Source: Flavobacterium sp. ov086 (GTDB lineage: Bacteria > Bacteroidota > Bacteroidia > Flavobacteriales > Flavobacteriaceae). Taken from it: a stretch of DNA of 38,672 bases. Every line of letters starts with the position of its first letter. Position 1 is the first letter of the stretch. Both the position numbers and the translations under genes were made by a program. The stretch lies in the NCBI RefSeq assembly GCF_900187965.1, contig NZ_FZNL01000038.1:1-38672 (forward strand), read 5' to 3'. This document shows positions 8,737 through 16,207 of the stretch, piece by piece. The notes under the pieces were generated by a model, which ran no database searches, was not told the DNA's origin, and worked only from the letters and a program-made list of their open reading frames with translations.

Positions 8737-9741
8737 TTACGCAAAAACCGGCGCCACTCTCGGCTTATAATCCTTTGCAACTTCCGCAATTAATCGAATA
8801 TGATCCGGAGTTGTTCCGCAACAACCGCCAATGATATTGATTAAATTATCATCTAAATATTCTTTAATGAATGCCTGAGTTTGTTCCGGAGTTTCATCAT
8901 ATTGTCCGAATGCGTTTGGTAAACCTGCATTTGGATGCGCCGAAACATTAAAACTTGTATGCTGTGCTAATGTTTTCAAGTATGGTTTCAACAAATCGGC
9001 TCCAAGAGCGCAATTAAAACCAACACTCAATAACGGAATATGCGATACCGAAATCAAAAATGCCTCAACCGTTTGTCCTGAAAGTGTTCTTCCTGAAGCA
9101 TCGGTAATCGTTCCTGAAACCATAATTGGAATATCCAGATTACGTTCGTCTTTTACTTCTTCGATTGCAAAAAGTGCTGCTTTGGCATTTAAAGTATCAA
9201 AGATCGTTTCTACCAAAAGTAAATCGCAGCCACCATCCATTAAGGCTTCTACTTGTTGTTTGTAGGCAATACGCAAATCATCAAACGTTACGGCTCTGTA
9301 ACCCGGATCATTTACATCTGGCGACATACTTGCCGTACGGTTTGTTGGTCCAATTGAACCGGCAACGAAACGTGGTTTGTCCGGATTTTTAGCGGTGAAC
9401 CCATCTGCTACTTCTCGGGCAATTTTAGCCGATTCGTAGTTTAATTCATAAACCAAATCTTCCAGAAAATAGTCGGCCATACCGATCGTAGTTCCTGAAA
9501 AAGTATTGGTTTCTACGATGTCTGCACCCGCTTCGTAATAAGCGGCGTGGACATCGCGGATTGCTTGTGGTTGTGTTATGGATAGTAAATCGTTGTTTCC
9601 TTTTAAGGGATGTGGGAAATCTTTGAAACGCTCTCCACGAAAATCTTCTTCTGAGAAATTATAGCGCTGCAACATTGTTCCCATTGCTCCGTCAAGGATT
9701 AGGATATTTTTTTTTATTGCTTCCTGAATTGTTATTGCCAT
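8737..9741 (-). CDS. metH: Methionine synthase, homocysteine S-methyltransferase subunit (split MetH, N-terminal part)
   Basis: 334-aa barrel that binds and activates homocysteine with zinc. It starts at ILDGAMGTMLQRYNF and has ADIVETNTFSGT, AGSIGPTNRTAS, and the three zinc cysteines: C244 in GFNCALGAD and C307/C308 in GGCCGTTPDHI. It matches the first domain of long MetH enzymes and ends where the pterin domain would begin. The remaining domains are encoded at 5150-7825. It is the first gene after the SAM-I riboswitch at 10072-10182, with a long (about 330-base) untranslated stretch carrying palindromic repeats in between. The ATG at 9741 gives a normal N-terminus. Confidence 0.95.
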   Translation of the reverse strand: MAITIQEAIKKNILILDGAMGTMLQRYNFSEEDFRGERFKDFPHPLKGNNDLLSITQPQAIRDVHAAYYEAGADIVETNTFSGTTIGMADYFLEDLVYELNYESAKIAREVADGFTAKNPDKPRFVAGSIGPTNRTASMSPDVNDPGYRAVTFDDLRIAYKQQVEALMDGGCDLLLVETIFDTLNAKAALFAIEEVKDERNLDIPIMVSGTITDASGRTLSGQTVEAFLISVSHIPLLSVGFNCALGADLLKPYLKTLAQHTSFNVSAHPNAGLPNAFGQYDETPEQTQAFIKEYLDDNLINIIGGCCGTTPDHIRLIAEVAKDYKPRVAPVFA

Positions 9742-9814
9742 GACTTTTTTCTTTTAGCTGCTAAGGTGCTGAGACACTAAGCTGCTAAGTTTTTTATTCT
9801 ATTATTAAAACATA

Positions 9815-9841
9815 CCTAACAGGTTTTGAAAACCTGTTAGG
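9815..9841. repeat. Perfect palindromic repeat in the metH leader
   Basis: A 13-bp perfect stem around one base: CCTAACAGGTTTT, G, complement. It lies between the riboswitch and the metH start, so it would be a hairpin in the mRNA. On the minus strand no run of T follows directly. Confidence 0.7.
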
Positions 9842-9916
9842 ATACGCGTTTTGATTCACATTAATTCCAAAAATTCACTATTGTAAGCTAACTAGCCCCG
9901 ATGGAAGCAAATATCC

Positions 9917-9942
9917 TTTTTATCCGCCGCGGCGGATAAAAA
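9917..9942. repeat. GC-rich palindrome in the metH leader (part of a longer dispersed repeat)
   Basis: TTTTTATCCGCCG and its complement form a 13-bp perfect stem, flanked by ATATC and GATAT that extend the symmetry. The surrounding words TAGCCCCGATGGAAGC (from 9893) and a GCGGGA near 9956 look like a dispersed flavobacterial intergenic repeat, judged from memory. Confidence 0.6.
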
Positions 9943-10071
9943 GATATTGTGTACAGCGGGAACTAATGACAGCAAAAAATGCGTCAATGATTCGCTCATA
10001 ATACTGAATTCAGTAAAATAATATTGTATGGTTGTCAGGAAGAGTTTTGGAAAATACTTTATGTATTTTGT

Positions 10072-10182
10072 GTTATCTATCTTAAATACAATGAATTCGT
10101 ATTAAGTAGAATGTAGCACCTTCTTTATGATAAAGGGTTGCTAAGGTTTCATTGGGTCTTTCCCTCCGCCTTTCGTGATAAC
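10072..10182 (-). promoter_or_regulatory. SAM-I (S-box) riboswitch upstream of metH
   Basis: On the minus strand the S-box core is readable in order: GTTATCACGAAAGG, CGGAGGGA, GACCCAATGAAACC, TTAGCAACC, a variable hairpin (CCTTTATCATAAAGAAGG), GGTGCTACATTCTAC, and a closing GATAAC at 10072-10077 that pairs perfectly with GTTATC at 10177-10182 to form P1. A promoter sits 24 bases upstream (10206-10237). SAM binding would be expected to lower expression of the split metH genes and metF. Downstream, a small hairpin (10051-10069) follows P1 but without a T-run, so the expression platform is not obvious. Confidence 0.93.
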
Positions 10183-10205
10183 TTTCAATAATTTTAAGAA
10201 CAGTG

Positions 10206-10237
10206 CAAAGGTATGAAATAGCCTTGCGACTTGCAAA
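10206..10237 (-). promoter_or_regulatory. Bacteroidota-type promoter for the metH riboswitch transcript
   Basis: TTTG at 10234-10237, 20 bases, then TACCTTTG at 10206-10213 on the minus strand: an exact match to TTTG/TAnnTTTG. The identical -7 box followed by CAC occurs at the metK promoter. The riboswitch begins about two turns downstream. Confidence 0.8.
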
Positions 10238-10263
10238 TGTTTTTTTAAGTTTCTAAGTTGCAA

Positions 10264-10279
10264 TCCCGAAGCTTCGGGA
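10264..10279. repeat. Palindrome TCCCGAAGCTTCGGGA
   Basis: A perfect 16-base palindrome embedded in a low-complexity run of the words CTAAGTT and TGAGGTT (about 10245-10300), upstream of the metH promoter and after the TfoX-like gene. Confidence 0.6.
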
Positions 10280-10345
10280 CTGAGGTTCTAAGTTTAAAAT
10301 TTTAATTAGTATTTATACATTCTATACGCATTAAAATTCTGGTTG

Positions 10346-10705
10346 TTATTTTTTCTTGCTTGCTTTTGCAAGCGGATTAAAATCTAAACAAAGCTGTAAC
10401 CAAAATTCTAAATCCTTATTTCTTTGCCAACCGTTTTCAGTGACGAAAATGTAATTTTTCATTGGTCTTTCAGGGCTTGACATTGGTATTATATCGTCTC
10501 TTTCTATTGCATCTGCATAGGCATTATCATCAATTCTGCAAAGCAAAAGATTTTCTCCTGTTTGTTTGTCAAGTCGGGTTCCACAGCACATTTTATTGTC
10601 TACCATAAAAACAAGTCCGCCAAACATTTTCTTTTCGAAAAAGTCAGCTTCTTTATATTGTAGAAACGTTCGGATTCTTTGTGCGTTGTCTTCGTCGAAA
10701 GCCAT
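10346..10705 (-). CDS. TfoX N-terminal domain protein
   Basis: 119-aa protein consisting only of the TfoX/Sxy N-terminal domain: KKMFGGLVFMVDNKMCCGT (about 26-44) is the hallmark glycine-rich strand-turn. A long TfoX regulator would add a C-terminal helix-hairpin-helix domain, which is absent here. Stand-alone N-terminal-domain proteins are common and of unknown role, so a competence function should not be assumed. It ends in a Lys-rich tail (AKASKKK). It sits just downstream of the toxin-antitoxin pair and upstream of the metH promoter, with short word repeats on both sides, so it is probably not part of the methionine unit. Confidence 0.8.
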   Translation of the reverse strand: MAFDEDNAQRIRTFLQYKEADFFEKKMFGGLVFMVDNKMCCGTRLDKQTGENLLLCRIDDNAYADAIERDDIIPMSSPERPMKNYIFVTENGWQRNKDLEFWLQLCLDFNPLAKASKKK

Positions 10706-10752
10706 TTTTTTTTAGGTTCTGAGGTTCTGAATATCTAAGTTTAAAATTGGCT

Positions 10753-11046
10753 TTAGTGTTTTGGCTTTTGTTTTGTTCCTCTAAAATTGATTATTTCTAT
10801 AATCTTAGATTCGTTATTTATCCTATAAACCAAGTAATTATTCTTGTCTACAATAGCTTTATACAAAGACTCACTTTTTATAGATTTAGGGAATTGTTCT
10901 GGATTAAGATTAATTTGATCAATGACTTGCTGAATTTTATACTCTAAGTTTAGAATTTCTTTTGCTGTCCATTTTGCTTCCAAATAATCAACAACTTTAT
11001 TAAAACCTTTAACAGCTTGCGTCGTCCATATAAGTTTTAATGCCAT
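10753..11046 (-). CDS. RelE/ParE-family toxin of a type II toxin-antitoxin pair
   Basis: 97 aa, basic, with the RelE/ParE fold pattern: an N-terminal strand and helix (LIWTTQAVKGFNKVVDYLEAKW), a second helix (LNLEYKIQQVIDQI), and strands YKAIVDKNNYLVYRI and IIEIINFRGTKQ. The conserved Y-x-V-Y-R-I segment and basic C-terminus are typical. The start ATG at 11046 overlaps the end of the antitoxin gene by 10 bases, the usual antitoxin-first, overlapping organisation. Whether it blocks translation (RelE) or gyrase (ParE) cannot be decided. Confidence 0.82.
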   Translation of the reverse strand: MALKLIWTTQAVKGFNKVVDYLEAKWTAKEILNLEYKIQQVIDQINLNPEQFPKSIKSESLYKAIVDKNNYLVYRINNESKIIEIINFRGTKQKPKH

Positions 11047-11264
11047 TTCGAAAATCTTTTCATAACCTCTTCATGACTTACAAACTCGCCCTTTTCAGCT
11101 TGATCTAAACCTATTTGAATTTCAACTTTCTCCGAATCCGATAATTCATCAAACCAATCGTTTTGATTTGCATTCAAAATCAATTCCAGTTTTTCTAAAA
11201 CGCTCTCATCTTCTACCTTCACCAATTTTTGAATAAATTGATATTTTCTAGCCTCTAAATCCAT
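11037..11264 (-). CDS. Antitoxin of the RelE/ParE-type pair
   Basis: 75 aa from the ATG at 11264 (an in-frame TTG at 11273 would add three residues). It is acidic, with LVKVEDESVLEKLELIL, an aromatic/acidic middle (NDWFDELSDSEKVEIQIGLDQAEKGE) and VSHEEVMKRFSKWH at the C-terminus. This helical, acidic pattern with a terminal SHEEVM is seen in small Bacteroidota antitoxins that precede RelE/ParE toxins. The identification rests mainly on position: upstream of, and overlapping, the toxin gene. No DNA-binding fold is obvious. Confidence 0.75.
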   Translation of the reverse strand: MDLEARKYQFIQKLVKVEDESVLEKLELILNANQNDWFDELSDSEKVEIQIGLDQAEKGEFVSHEEVMKRFSKWH

Positions 11265-11303
11265 GATATTCAAAATTTATGTATCACAAAGGTACGAATA
11301 AAA

Positions 11304-11335
11304 AAAGCTCAAACTTGATAACAAGTTTGAGCTTT
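11304..11335 (-). terminator. Intrinsic terminator at the end of the sulfate-assimilation run
   Basis: Perfect 14-bp hairpin (AAAGCTCAAACTTG, loop of 4) followed on the minus strand by seven T. It is about 30 bases after the stop codon of the reductase gene at 11367 and closes the unit that begins at 20481. Confidence 0.88.
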
Positions 11336-11366
11336 ACTTAATATAAAAAGCTTAGAAGCTTAAAAA

Positions 11367-12419
11367 CTAAAGTATTGCCTTAACAACCGCTTTTGGTGCT
11401 TCTTTACGAGTTCCGTCAAAACCATCTACTCCAGAAACTGTTGTATATTTCAATACGTATTTTTTACCTGGATTAATGATTTGGTATGCCGCCTGACACA
11501 TTAAAGTTGCTTCGTGGAAACCACAAAGAATTAATTTTAATTTTCCCGGATAGGTGTTAACGTCTCCAATTGCGAAGATTCCCGGAATATTAGTTTGGTA
11601 ATCTAATGCGTTGTTTACTTTGATTGCATTTTTCTCGATATCTAATCCCCAGTCTGCGATTGGTCCTAATTTTGGCGTCAATCCGAAAAGTGGAATAAAG
11701 AAATCTGTTTCGATTTTGCGGTGTGCACCGTTTTCTTCGATATCTAATGATTCAACATGCTCAGCACCATTGATTCCGATTACTTCTGCAGGTGTGATTA
11801 ATTTGATTTTTCCAGACGTTTTTAATTCCTGTACTTTTTCTACAGAATCAAGAGCTCCTCTAAATTCATTTCTACGGTGAATCAAAGTTACTTCTGAAGC
11901 TACATTCGCCAAGAAAATACTCCAGTCTAATGCTGAATCTCCTCCTCCGGCAATTACAACTCTTTTGTCTCTGAATTTCTCCGGATTTTTGATGAAGTAT
12001 TTTACTCCTTTATCTTCATAAAACTCGATATCCTCGATAAGTGGCTTACGTGGCTCAAAACTTCCTAAACCTCCTGCAATAGCAATAACCGGTGCGTGAA
12101 ATTTAGTTCCTTTGTTTGATGTTACAATAAAACTTCCGTCTTCTTGTTTTTCGATGGTTTCAGCGCGTTCTCCTAATGTATAACCTGGTTCAAATTGCTT
12201 AATTTGCTCTTGTAGGTTATCAATTAAATCTCCTGCTAAAACTTCAGGGAAACCAGGAATATCATAAATAGGTTTTTTTGGATACAATTCTGAAAGTTGT
12301 CCTCCTGCTTGTGGTAAAGCATCTAAAATATGACATTTTAATTTTAATAATCCTGCCTCGAAAACGGCAAATAAACCTGTGGGTCCTGCTCCAATTATAA
12401 GTATATCTGTTTTAATCAT
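11367..12419 (-). CDS. Ferredoxin--NADP(+) reductase, thioredoxin-reductase-like type
   Basis: 350-aa flavoprotein with the FAD motif IIGAGPTGLFAVFEAG at the N-terminus, the NADPH motif VVIAGGGDSALDWSIFLA in the middle, and GIFAIGDVNTYPGK near the C-terminus. The redox-active CxxC of thioredoxin reductase is missing, which together with the length points to the TrxR-like ferredoxin-NADP reductase family (YumC/Chlorobium type). As the last gene of the sulfate-assimilation run it is well placed to reduce the ferredoxin that feeds six electrons to the sulfite reductase encoded at 14024-16114. That functional link is an inference from context. Confidence 0.85.
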   Translation of the reverse strand: MIKTDILIIGAGPTGLFAVFEAGLLKLKCHILDALPQAGGQLSELYPKKPIYDIPGFPEVLAGDLIDNLQEQIKQFEPGYTLGERAETIEKQEDGSFIVTSNKGTKFHAPVIAIAGGLGSFEPRKPLIEDIEFYEDKGVKYFIKNPEKFRDKRVVIAGGGDSALDWSIFLANVASEVTLIHRRNEFRGALDSVEKVQELKTSGKIKLITPAEVIGINGAEHVESLDIEENGAHRKIETDFFIPLFGLTPKLGPIADWGLDIEKNAIKVNNALDYQTNIPGIFAIGDVNTYPGKLKLILCGFHEATLMCQAAYQIINPGKKYVLKYTTVSGVDGFDGTRKEAPKAVVKAIL

Positions 12420-12517
12420 TATGCTTGTTGTTTATAATCATTCTTAATAATACAAAGAAACGAATAATATCTTCTAATATCAAATGATATTTATCATTGA
12501 TTTCCCTGTGCAATTTT

Positions 12518-13099
12518 TTACTCTTTATTTTTTAATGAAGCCGTAATCTCGTTCATCTTTTTAACCTTTTCTTCAAAATTACCTTTCAACGTCTTTCGAT
12601 ATTCATTCAGGTTTTCGACCATTTTGTTGATATCATCCGGAATTACCTCTTCAAAAAACTCCCGTAATCTTTTGGCTGTTGTTGGCGATTTTCCGTTGGT
12701 CGAAATGGCAATTTTTACATTTCCTTTCGTTACAATTCCGCCTAAATAATAATCACATAAATCTGGCGTATCGGCAATATTGCAAATCAAATAACGCTTT
12801 CGTGACAATTCATATACCTTTTTGTTGACTTTTAAATCATCGGTACAAGCGATTACCATGTGACGTTTTTTGAGCATTTTCTTTTTGAACTTCGATTTTG
12901 TTAATGTAATCGAAGGATGTTGCTCTGCTAAGACCTTAATTTCTAAATGAAAATTTGGCGCTACAACCTCAACATTTGCATTTGGACTTGACTTTAATAA
13001 GAAAGACAACTTCTCTAAACCAACATTTCCTCCGCCCACAATCAATACATTTAGATTGTGAAGTTTTAAAAATATTGGATATAATTCATTCTGTTCCAT
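12518..13099 (-). CDS. Precorrin-2 dehydrogenase / sirohydrochlorin ferrochelatase (CysG N-terminal type)
   Basis: 193-aa protein matching the first half of CysG and yeast Met8. The NAD-binding loop is VLIVGGGNVGLEK (GGGNVG at 22-27). The conserved acid used for both chemistries is probably D110 in ICNIADTPDLCDYY, and IAISTNGKSPTTAKRLREF carries the conserved Ser region. It would oxidise precorrin-2 and insert iron to make siroheme, the cofactor of the sulfite reductase two genes upstream. The methyltransferase step is encoded separately by the preceding gene (13258-14031). The spacer to that gene holds three TTCCTxACGGAA palindromes. Confidence 0.9.
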   Translation of the reverse strand: MEQNELYPIFLKLHNLNVLIVGGGNVGLEKLSFLLKSSPNANVEVVAPNFHLEIKVLAEQHPSITLTKSKFKKKMLKKRHMVIACTDDLKVNKKVYELSRKRYLICNIADTPDLCDYYLGGIVTKGNVKIAISTNGKSPTTAKRLREFFEEVIPDDINKMVENLNEYRKTLKGNFEEKVKKMNEITASLKNKE

Positions 13100-13146
13100 T
13101 TTAATTTAATTTCATCTAATCAAAATTAGATGATTTACCAATCACA

Positions 13147-13252
13147 TGTTCCTAACGGAACATTTTATTGATAACATTTTTTTTACCGAGGAATTGTTCC
13201 TAACGGAACATTCATGGATTATTTCTATTGATTAGCTATTCCTGACGGAATA
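13147..13252. repeat. Three short palindromes TGTTCCTAACGGAACA / TATTCCTGACGGAATA
   Basis: Copies at 13147-13162 and 13195-13210 are identical (16 bases). A third at 13237-13252 differs at the ends and centre with compensating changes (TATTCC...GGAATA), so the hairpin is kept. Spacing is 48 and 42 bases. The array fills the cobA-precorrin-2 dehydrogenase spacer. Confidence 0.75.
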
Positions 13253-13257
13253 TAACT

Positions 13258-14031
13258 CTAACGAATTGTCTCTTTTGATAGAAATTCTTCGTAAAATCCT
13301 TTTAACTTATTGCTTTCGCGAACAACGTTTCCAAGAACAATAATTGCTGGTGAGCTCAATTTTTGCTCTTTTACAATTTCTATAATCGAATTTACTGTTC
13401 CAACCCCTACTTTTTCTTCTGAAGTTGTTCCATTTTGAATGATTGCAACGGGTAAATCTCCTTTGTCTTCTTTTTGAAATAAATCGATAATCTGAGGTAA
13501 TTTGTGCATTCCCATCAAAATAACAACCGTTGCAGAAGATTGAGCCGCCAGAGCCACATCTGAAGATAATTTTCTATCAGAAGTTGTTCCTGTAATCGCC
13601 CAAAAACTTTCTGAAACGCCTCTTTTTGTAATCGAAATTCCCTGACTTGCCGGAACTGCCACTACAGAGGATATTCCTGGAACTACAACTGTCTCGATTC
13701 CGAAACTCTCAATAAATTCTATTTCTTCGCTTCCACGTCCAAAAATAAACGGATCACCACCTTTTAAACGCACTACATTTCCGTACGTCAATGCATTATC
13801 AACAATCAATTGATTAATTTGATCTTGCGTATAAGCGTGATTTCCTATTTTTTTTCCAACAAAAATCTTGATGGCATTTTTAGGAGCGTGTGCTAATATT
13901 TCGTCATTCGCCAATGCATCGTATAAAACCACATTTGCTTCAGCAAGTGCTTTTACACCTTTCAGCGTAAGCAAATCCGGATCGCCGGGACCTGCACCAA
14001 CTAAAGTTACTTTGGGTTTGATATTAAGCAT
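13258..14031 (-). CDS. cobA: Uroporphyrinogen-III C-methyltransferase
   Basis: 257-aa SAM-dependent enzyme that methylates uroporphyrinogen III at C2 and C7 to precorrin-2, the first step toward siroheme. Family signatures: VTLVGAGPGDPDLLTLKG (about 8-25), VRLKGGDPFIFGRGSEE (about 86-102), VPGISSVVAVPASQGISITKRG and VVILMGMHKLPQI. The length is that of stand-alone CobA/SUMT. Its start overlaps the end of the sulfite reductase gene by 8 bases, a strong sign of co-translation, so cofactor synthesis is coupled to its user enzyme. Confidence 0.94.
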   Translation of the reverse strand: MLNIKPKVTLVGAGPGDPDLLTLKGVKALAEANVVLYDALANDEILAHAPKNAIKIFVGKKIGNHAYTQDQINQLIVDNALTYGNVVRLKGGDPFIFGRGSEEIEFIESFGIETVVVPGISSVVAVPASQGISITKRGVSESFWAITGTTSDRKLSSDVALAAQSSATVVILMGMHKLPQIIDLFQKEDKGDLPVAIIQNGTTSEEKVGVGTVNSIIEIVKEQKLSSPAIIVLGNVVRESNKLKGFYEEFLSKETIR

Positions 14032-16114
14032 TTGCTAATTCTTGAGCTCTGTATTTTTCTATTGTATCAAAAAATGCAATTCCTTCTTGAATGTATTGTT
14101 TTGCAAACGCTTCTGAAGGCTCTGTTTGATTGATTTGATATACCAACTCTCTAAATGTTGTTGGTAATTCGATTTTACTGCTTGCAATGAAAACAGTATC
14201 AAACAAATCAACAATTCCTGCGTGATTGTTTGTTTTTTCGTTTTCTGCAAGTAATAATGCTTTTGCACCGTTTACAAATCCTGCGTAAGCATGATAGATT
14301 GCATCAGACCATTTGTTTTCGTCAAAAGATTCCTGAGCAAAAGTCAATTTGTCTTTAGCTTCTAATAATAATGTAGCAACTAAATCGATCACAACTCCGG
14401 CACATTCTCCAACTCCAACTGCTTTTACGTAATTATCTGCGTTACCCCAGTCTACGAAATCAGCTTCGGTTAAATTGGTTACGTCTGCGAAAGGTTTTAA
14501 GATTTCATAGAAATATTTCTCTCCTTTTAAATCGTAGTAATTCAGGAATTTTTCTCCGTTTGCATTTTTGTCAAAATCATTTAAGATTGTACGCAATGCA
14601 TCCGGACCTCTACGGCTTGGAATTTTGATTACTTTATCTGCAAAACGTCCTGCACCATTTCCTAATCTTCCTCCGCCTAATAATACCTGTAAAGCCGGAG
14701 CTACTAATTTTCCTGAATTGATTGACATTCCCTGAAAACCAATTGCCGACATATTATGCTGTCCGCAAGCATTCATACAACCAGAAATTTTAATTTCGAT
14801 TTCCTGATTGTTTAAGTACTGTGGATATTCTGCATTTAAAACTTTTTCAAGTTCTTCTGCAATACCGGTACTACTTGCAATCCCCAAGTTGCAAGTATCT
14901 GTACCCGGACATGCTGTAATATCTGCTGTAGAATTATATCCTAAATGAACAAAGTCCAGCTTAGCTAATTCCTGATAAAAGAAAGGTAAATTCTCTTCTT
15001 TTACGTGACGTATTACAATATTTTGACGCAATGAAAAACGTAATTCATTTGCTGCGTAATTTTTAATTAAAGCGGCTAATAATCTCGCTTTATCAGTATA
15101 AAAATCTCCTAATAAAACTTTGATTCCAATCGCATAATAACCTGCTTGTTTTTGAGCAATTACATTCGATTTTTTCCAGGCTTCATAAGCTACAGTATCT
15201 TCGATTGCAACTTTTGGAGCTTCTAACAAAGGCTCTGCAATTGGTCCGTCAAAAGCGGTTGTGTCAATTTCGTATGTTTCAAAAGCGATTGCTTTTTTCT
15301 CTTTTTCAACTAAATCAAGGAAAACATCTCTTCCCATTTCTTTGATTAAGAATTTCATACGTGCTTTCATTCTTTTTGCACGCTCACCATATCTGTCAAA
15401 AATACGGATGATTCCTTCTGCTGTTGGAATGATTTCGTTTGCCGGTACAAATTCTGAAAGTAATTCGGCATGCGCTGGCTGAGATCCTAAACCTCCACCA
15501 AACATGATTTTAAAACCACGAACGCCATCAACAATCTTCGGAATAAATCCTAAATCGTGCAAATAACTCAAAGCGGTATCTTCATCAGATGATGAGAACG
15601 AAATTTTAAATTTACGTCCCATTTCCTGACAAATCGGATTTCTTAATAAATATTGAAATAAAGCATGTGCATAAGGCGAAACATCAAATGGTTCGTTTAC
15701 ATCTACACCTGCCAATTCGCTTCCTGTAATATTTCGAACGGTGTTTCCACAAGCTTCACGCAACGTCACATCGTCTTTTGCCAGATTTGCCCAAAGTTCC
15801 GGAGTTCTATCTAAACTCACATAGTGAATCTGAATATCCTGACGTGTTGTAATATGCAAACGTCCGGTAGAATATTCATCAGAAACTTTAGTAATACGTA
15901 CTAATTGCTCGCTGGTTACTTTACCATAAGGCAATTTAATACGAATCATTTGAACGCCTTCCTGACGTTGTCCGTAAATTCCACGTGCTAAACGAAGACT
16001 ACGAAAACGCTCATCATCAATTTTTCCTCCACGGAATAAATGAATCTTTTTTTCTAAATCGATAATCTCTTTCTGAACTATCGGATTTTCTATTTCTGTT
16101 CTAAAACTTTCCAT
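14024..16114 (-). CDS. Assimilatory sulfite (nitrite/sulfite-type) reductase with C-terminal HEPN-like domain
   Basis: 696 aa. Residues about 35-560 form a ferredoxin-type siroheme reductase: two half-repeats (parasite region GIYGQRQEGVQMIRIKLPYG; STGRLHITTRQDIQIHYV at 82-99; ELRFSLRQNIVIRHV at about 357-371), and the [4Fe-4S]/siroheme cysteines C402, C408, C446 and C450 (CPGTDTC and GCMNACGQHN). It reduces sulfite to sulfide. The last about 120 residues (575-690) are an added helical domain with EAKDKLTFAQESFDENKWSD and AIYHAYAGFVNGAKALLLAE, which looks like a HEPN domain of the kind seen in flavobacterial proteins of this length. Its role is unknown. The gene overlaps cobA by 8 bases and follows cysN. 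Confidence 0.92.
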   Translation of the reverse strand: MESFRTEIENPIVQKEIIDLEKKIHLFRGGKIDDERFRSLRLARGIYGQRQEGVQMIRIKLPYGKVTSEQLVRITKVSDEYSTGRLHITTRQDIQIHYVSLDRTPELWANLAKDDVTLREACGNTVRNITGSELAGVDVNEPFDVSPYAHALFQYLLRNPICQEMGRKFKISFSSSDEDTALSYLHDLGFIPKIVDGVRGFKIMFGGGLGSQPAHAELLSEFVPANEIIPTAEGIIRIFDRYGERAKRMKARMKFLIKEMGRDVFLDLVEKEKKAIAFETYEIDTTAFDGPIAEPLLEAPKVAIEDTVAYEAWKKSNVIAQKQAGYYAIGIKVLLGDFYTDKARLLAALIKNYAANELRFSLRQNIVIRHVKEENLPFFYQELAKLDFVHLGYNSTADITACPGTDTCNLGIASSTGIAEELEKVLNAEYPQYLNNQEIEIKISGCMNACGQHNMSAIGFQGMSINSGKLVAPALQVLLGGGRLGNGAGRFADKVIKIPSRRGPDALRTILNDFDKNANGEKFLNYYDLKGEKYFYEILKPFADVTNLTEADFVDWGNADNYVKAVGVGECAGVVIDLVATLLLEAKDKLTFAQESFDENKWSDAIYHAYAGFVNGAKALLLAENEKTNNHAGIVDLFDTVFIASSKIELPTTFRELVYQINQTEPSEAFAKQYIQEGIAFFDTIEKYRAQELANA

Positions 16115-16123
16115 TTTATTTCT

Positions 16124-16200
16124 GGCTTTAGGCTTTAAGCTTTAGGCTTTAAGCTGTCTTTTAATTTTCTTTTTTGCTTAAGGCTTATTGCTTAAAGCCT
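16124..16200. repeat. Low-complexity word repeat (CTTTAGG/CTTTAAGC)
   Basis: The spacer between cysN and the sulfite reductase gene is made of near-copies of GGCTTTAGGCTTTAAGC and its partial complement GCTTAAAGCC, so part of it can fold. Similar word repeats fill the spacers at 4981-5022, 7827-7872, 9746-9790, 10245-10300, 22080-22130, 23395-23448 and 24640-24755. Confidence 0.6.
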
Positions 16201-16207
16201 AATGCAT

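Noticed and set aside
9742..10345. Cobalamin riboswitch upstream of B12-dependent metH
   Set aside because: No B12-box-like core was seen on either strand; the leader holds a SAM-I riboswitch and repeats instead.
13147..13252. CRISPR array
   Set aside because: Only three short palindromes, spacers of unequal length and AT-rich low-complexity content, and no cas genes.
14059..14268. 69-aa minus-strand ORF inside the sulfite reductase gene
   Set aside because: Out-of-frame shadow of the HEPN-like domain coding region with no family resemblance.
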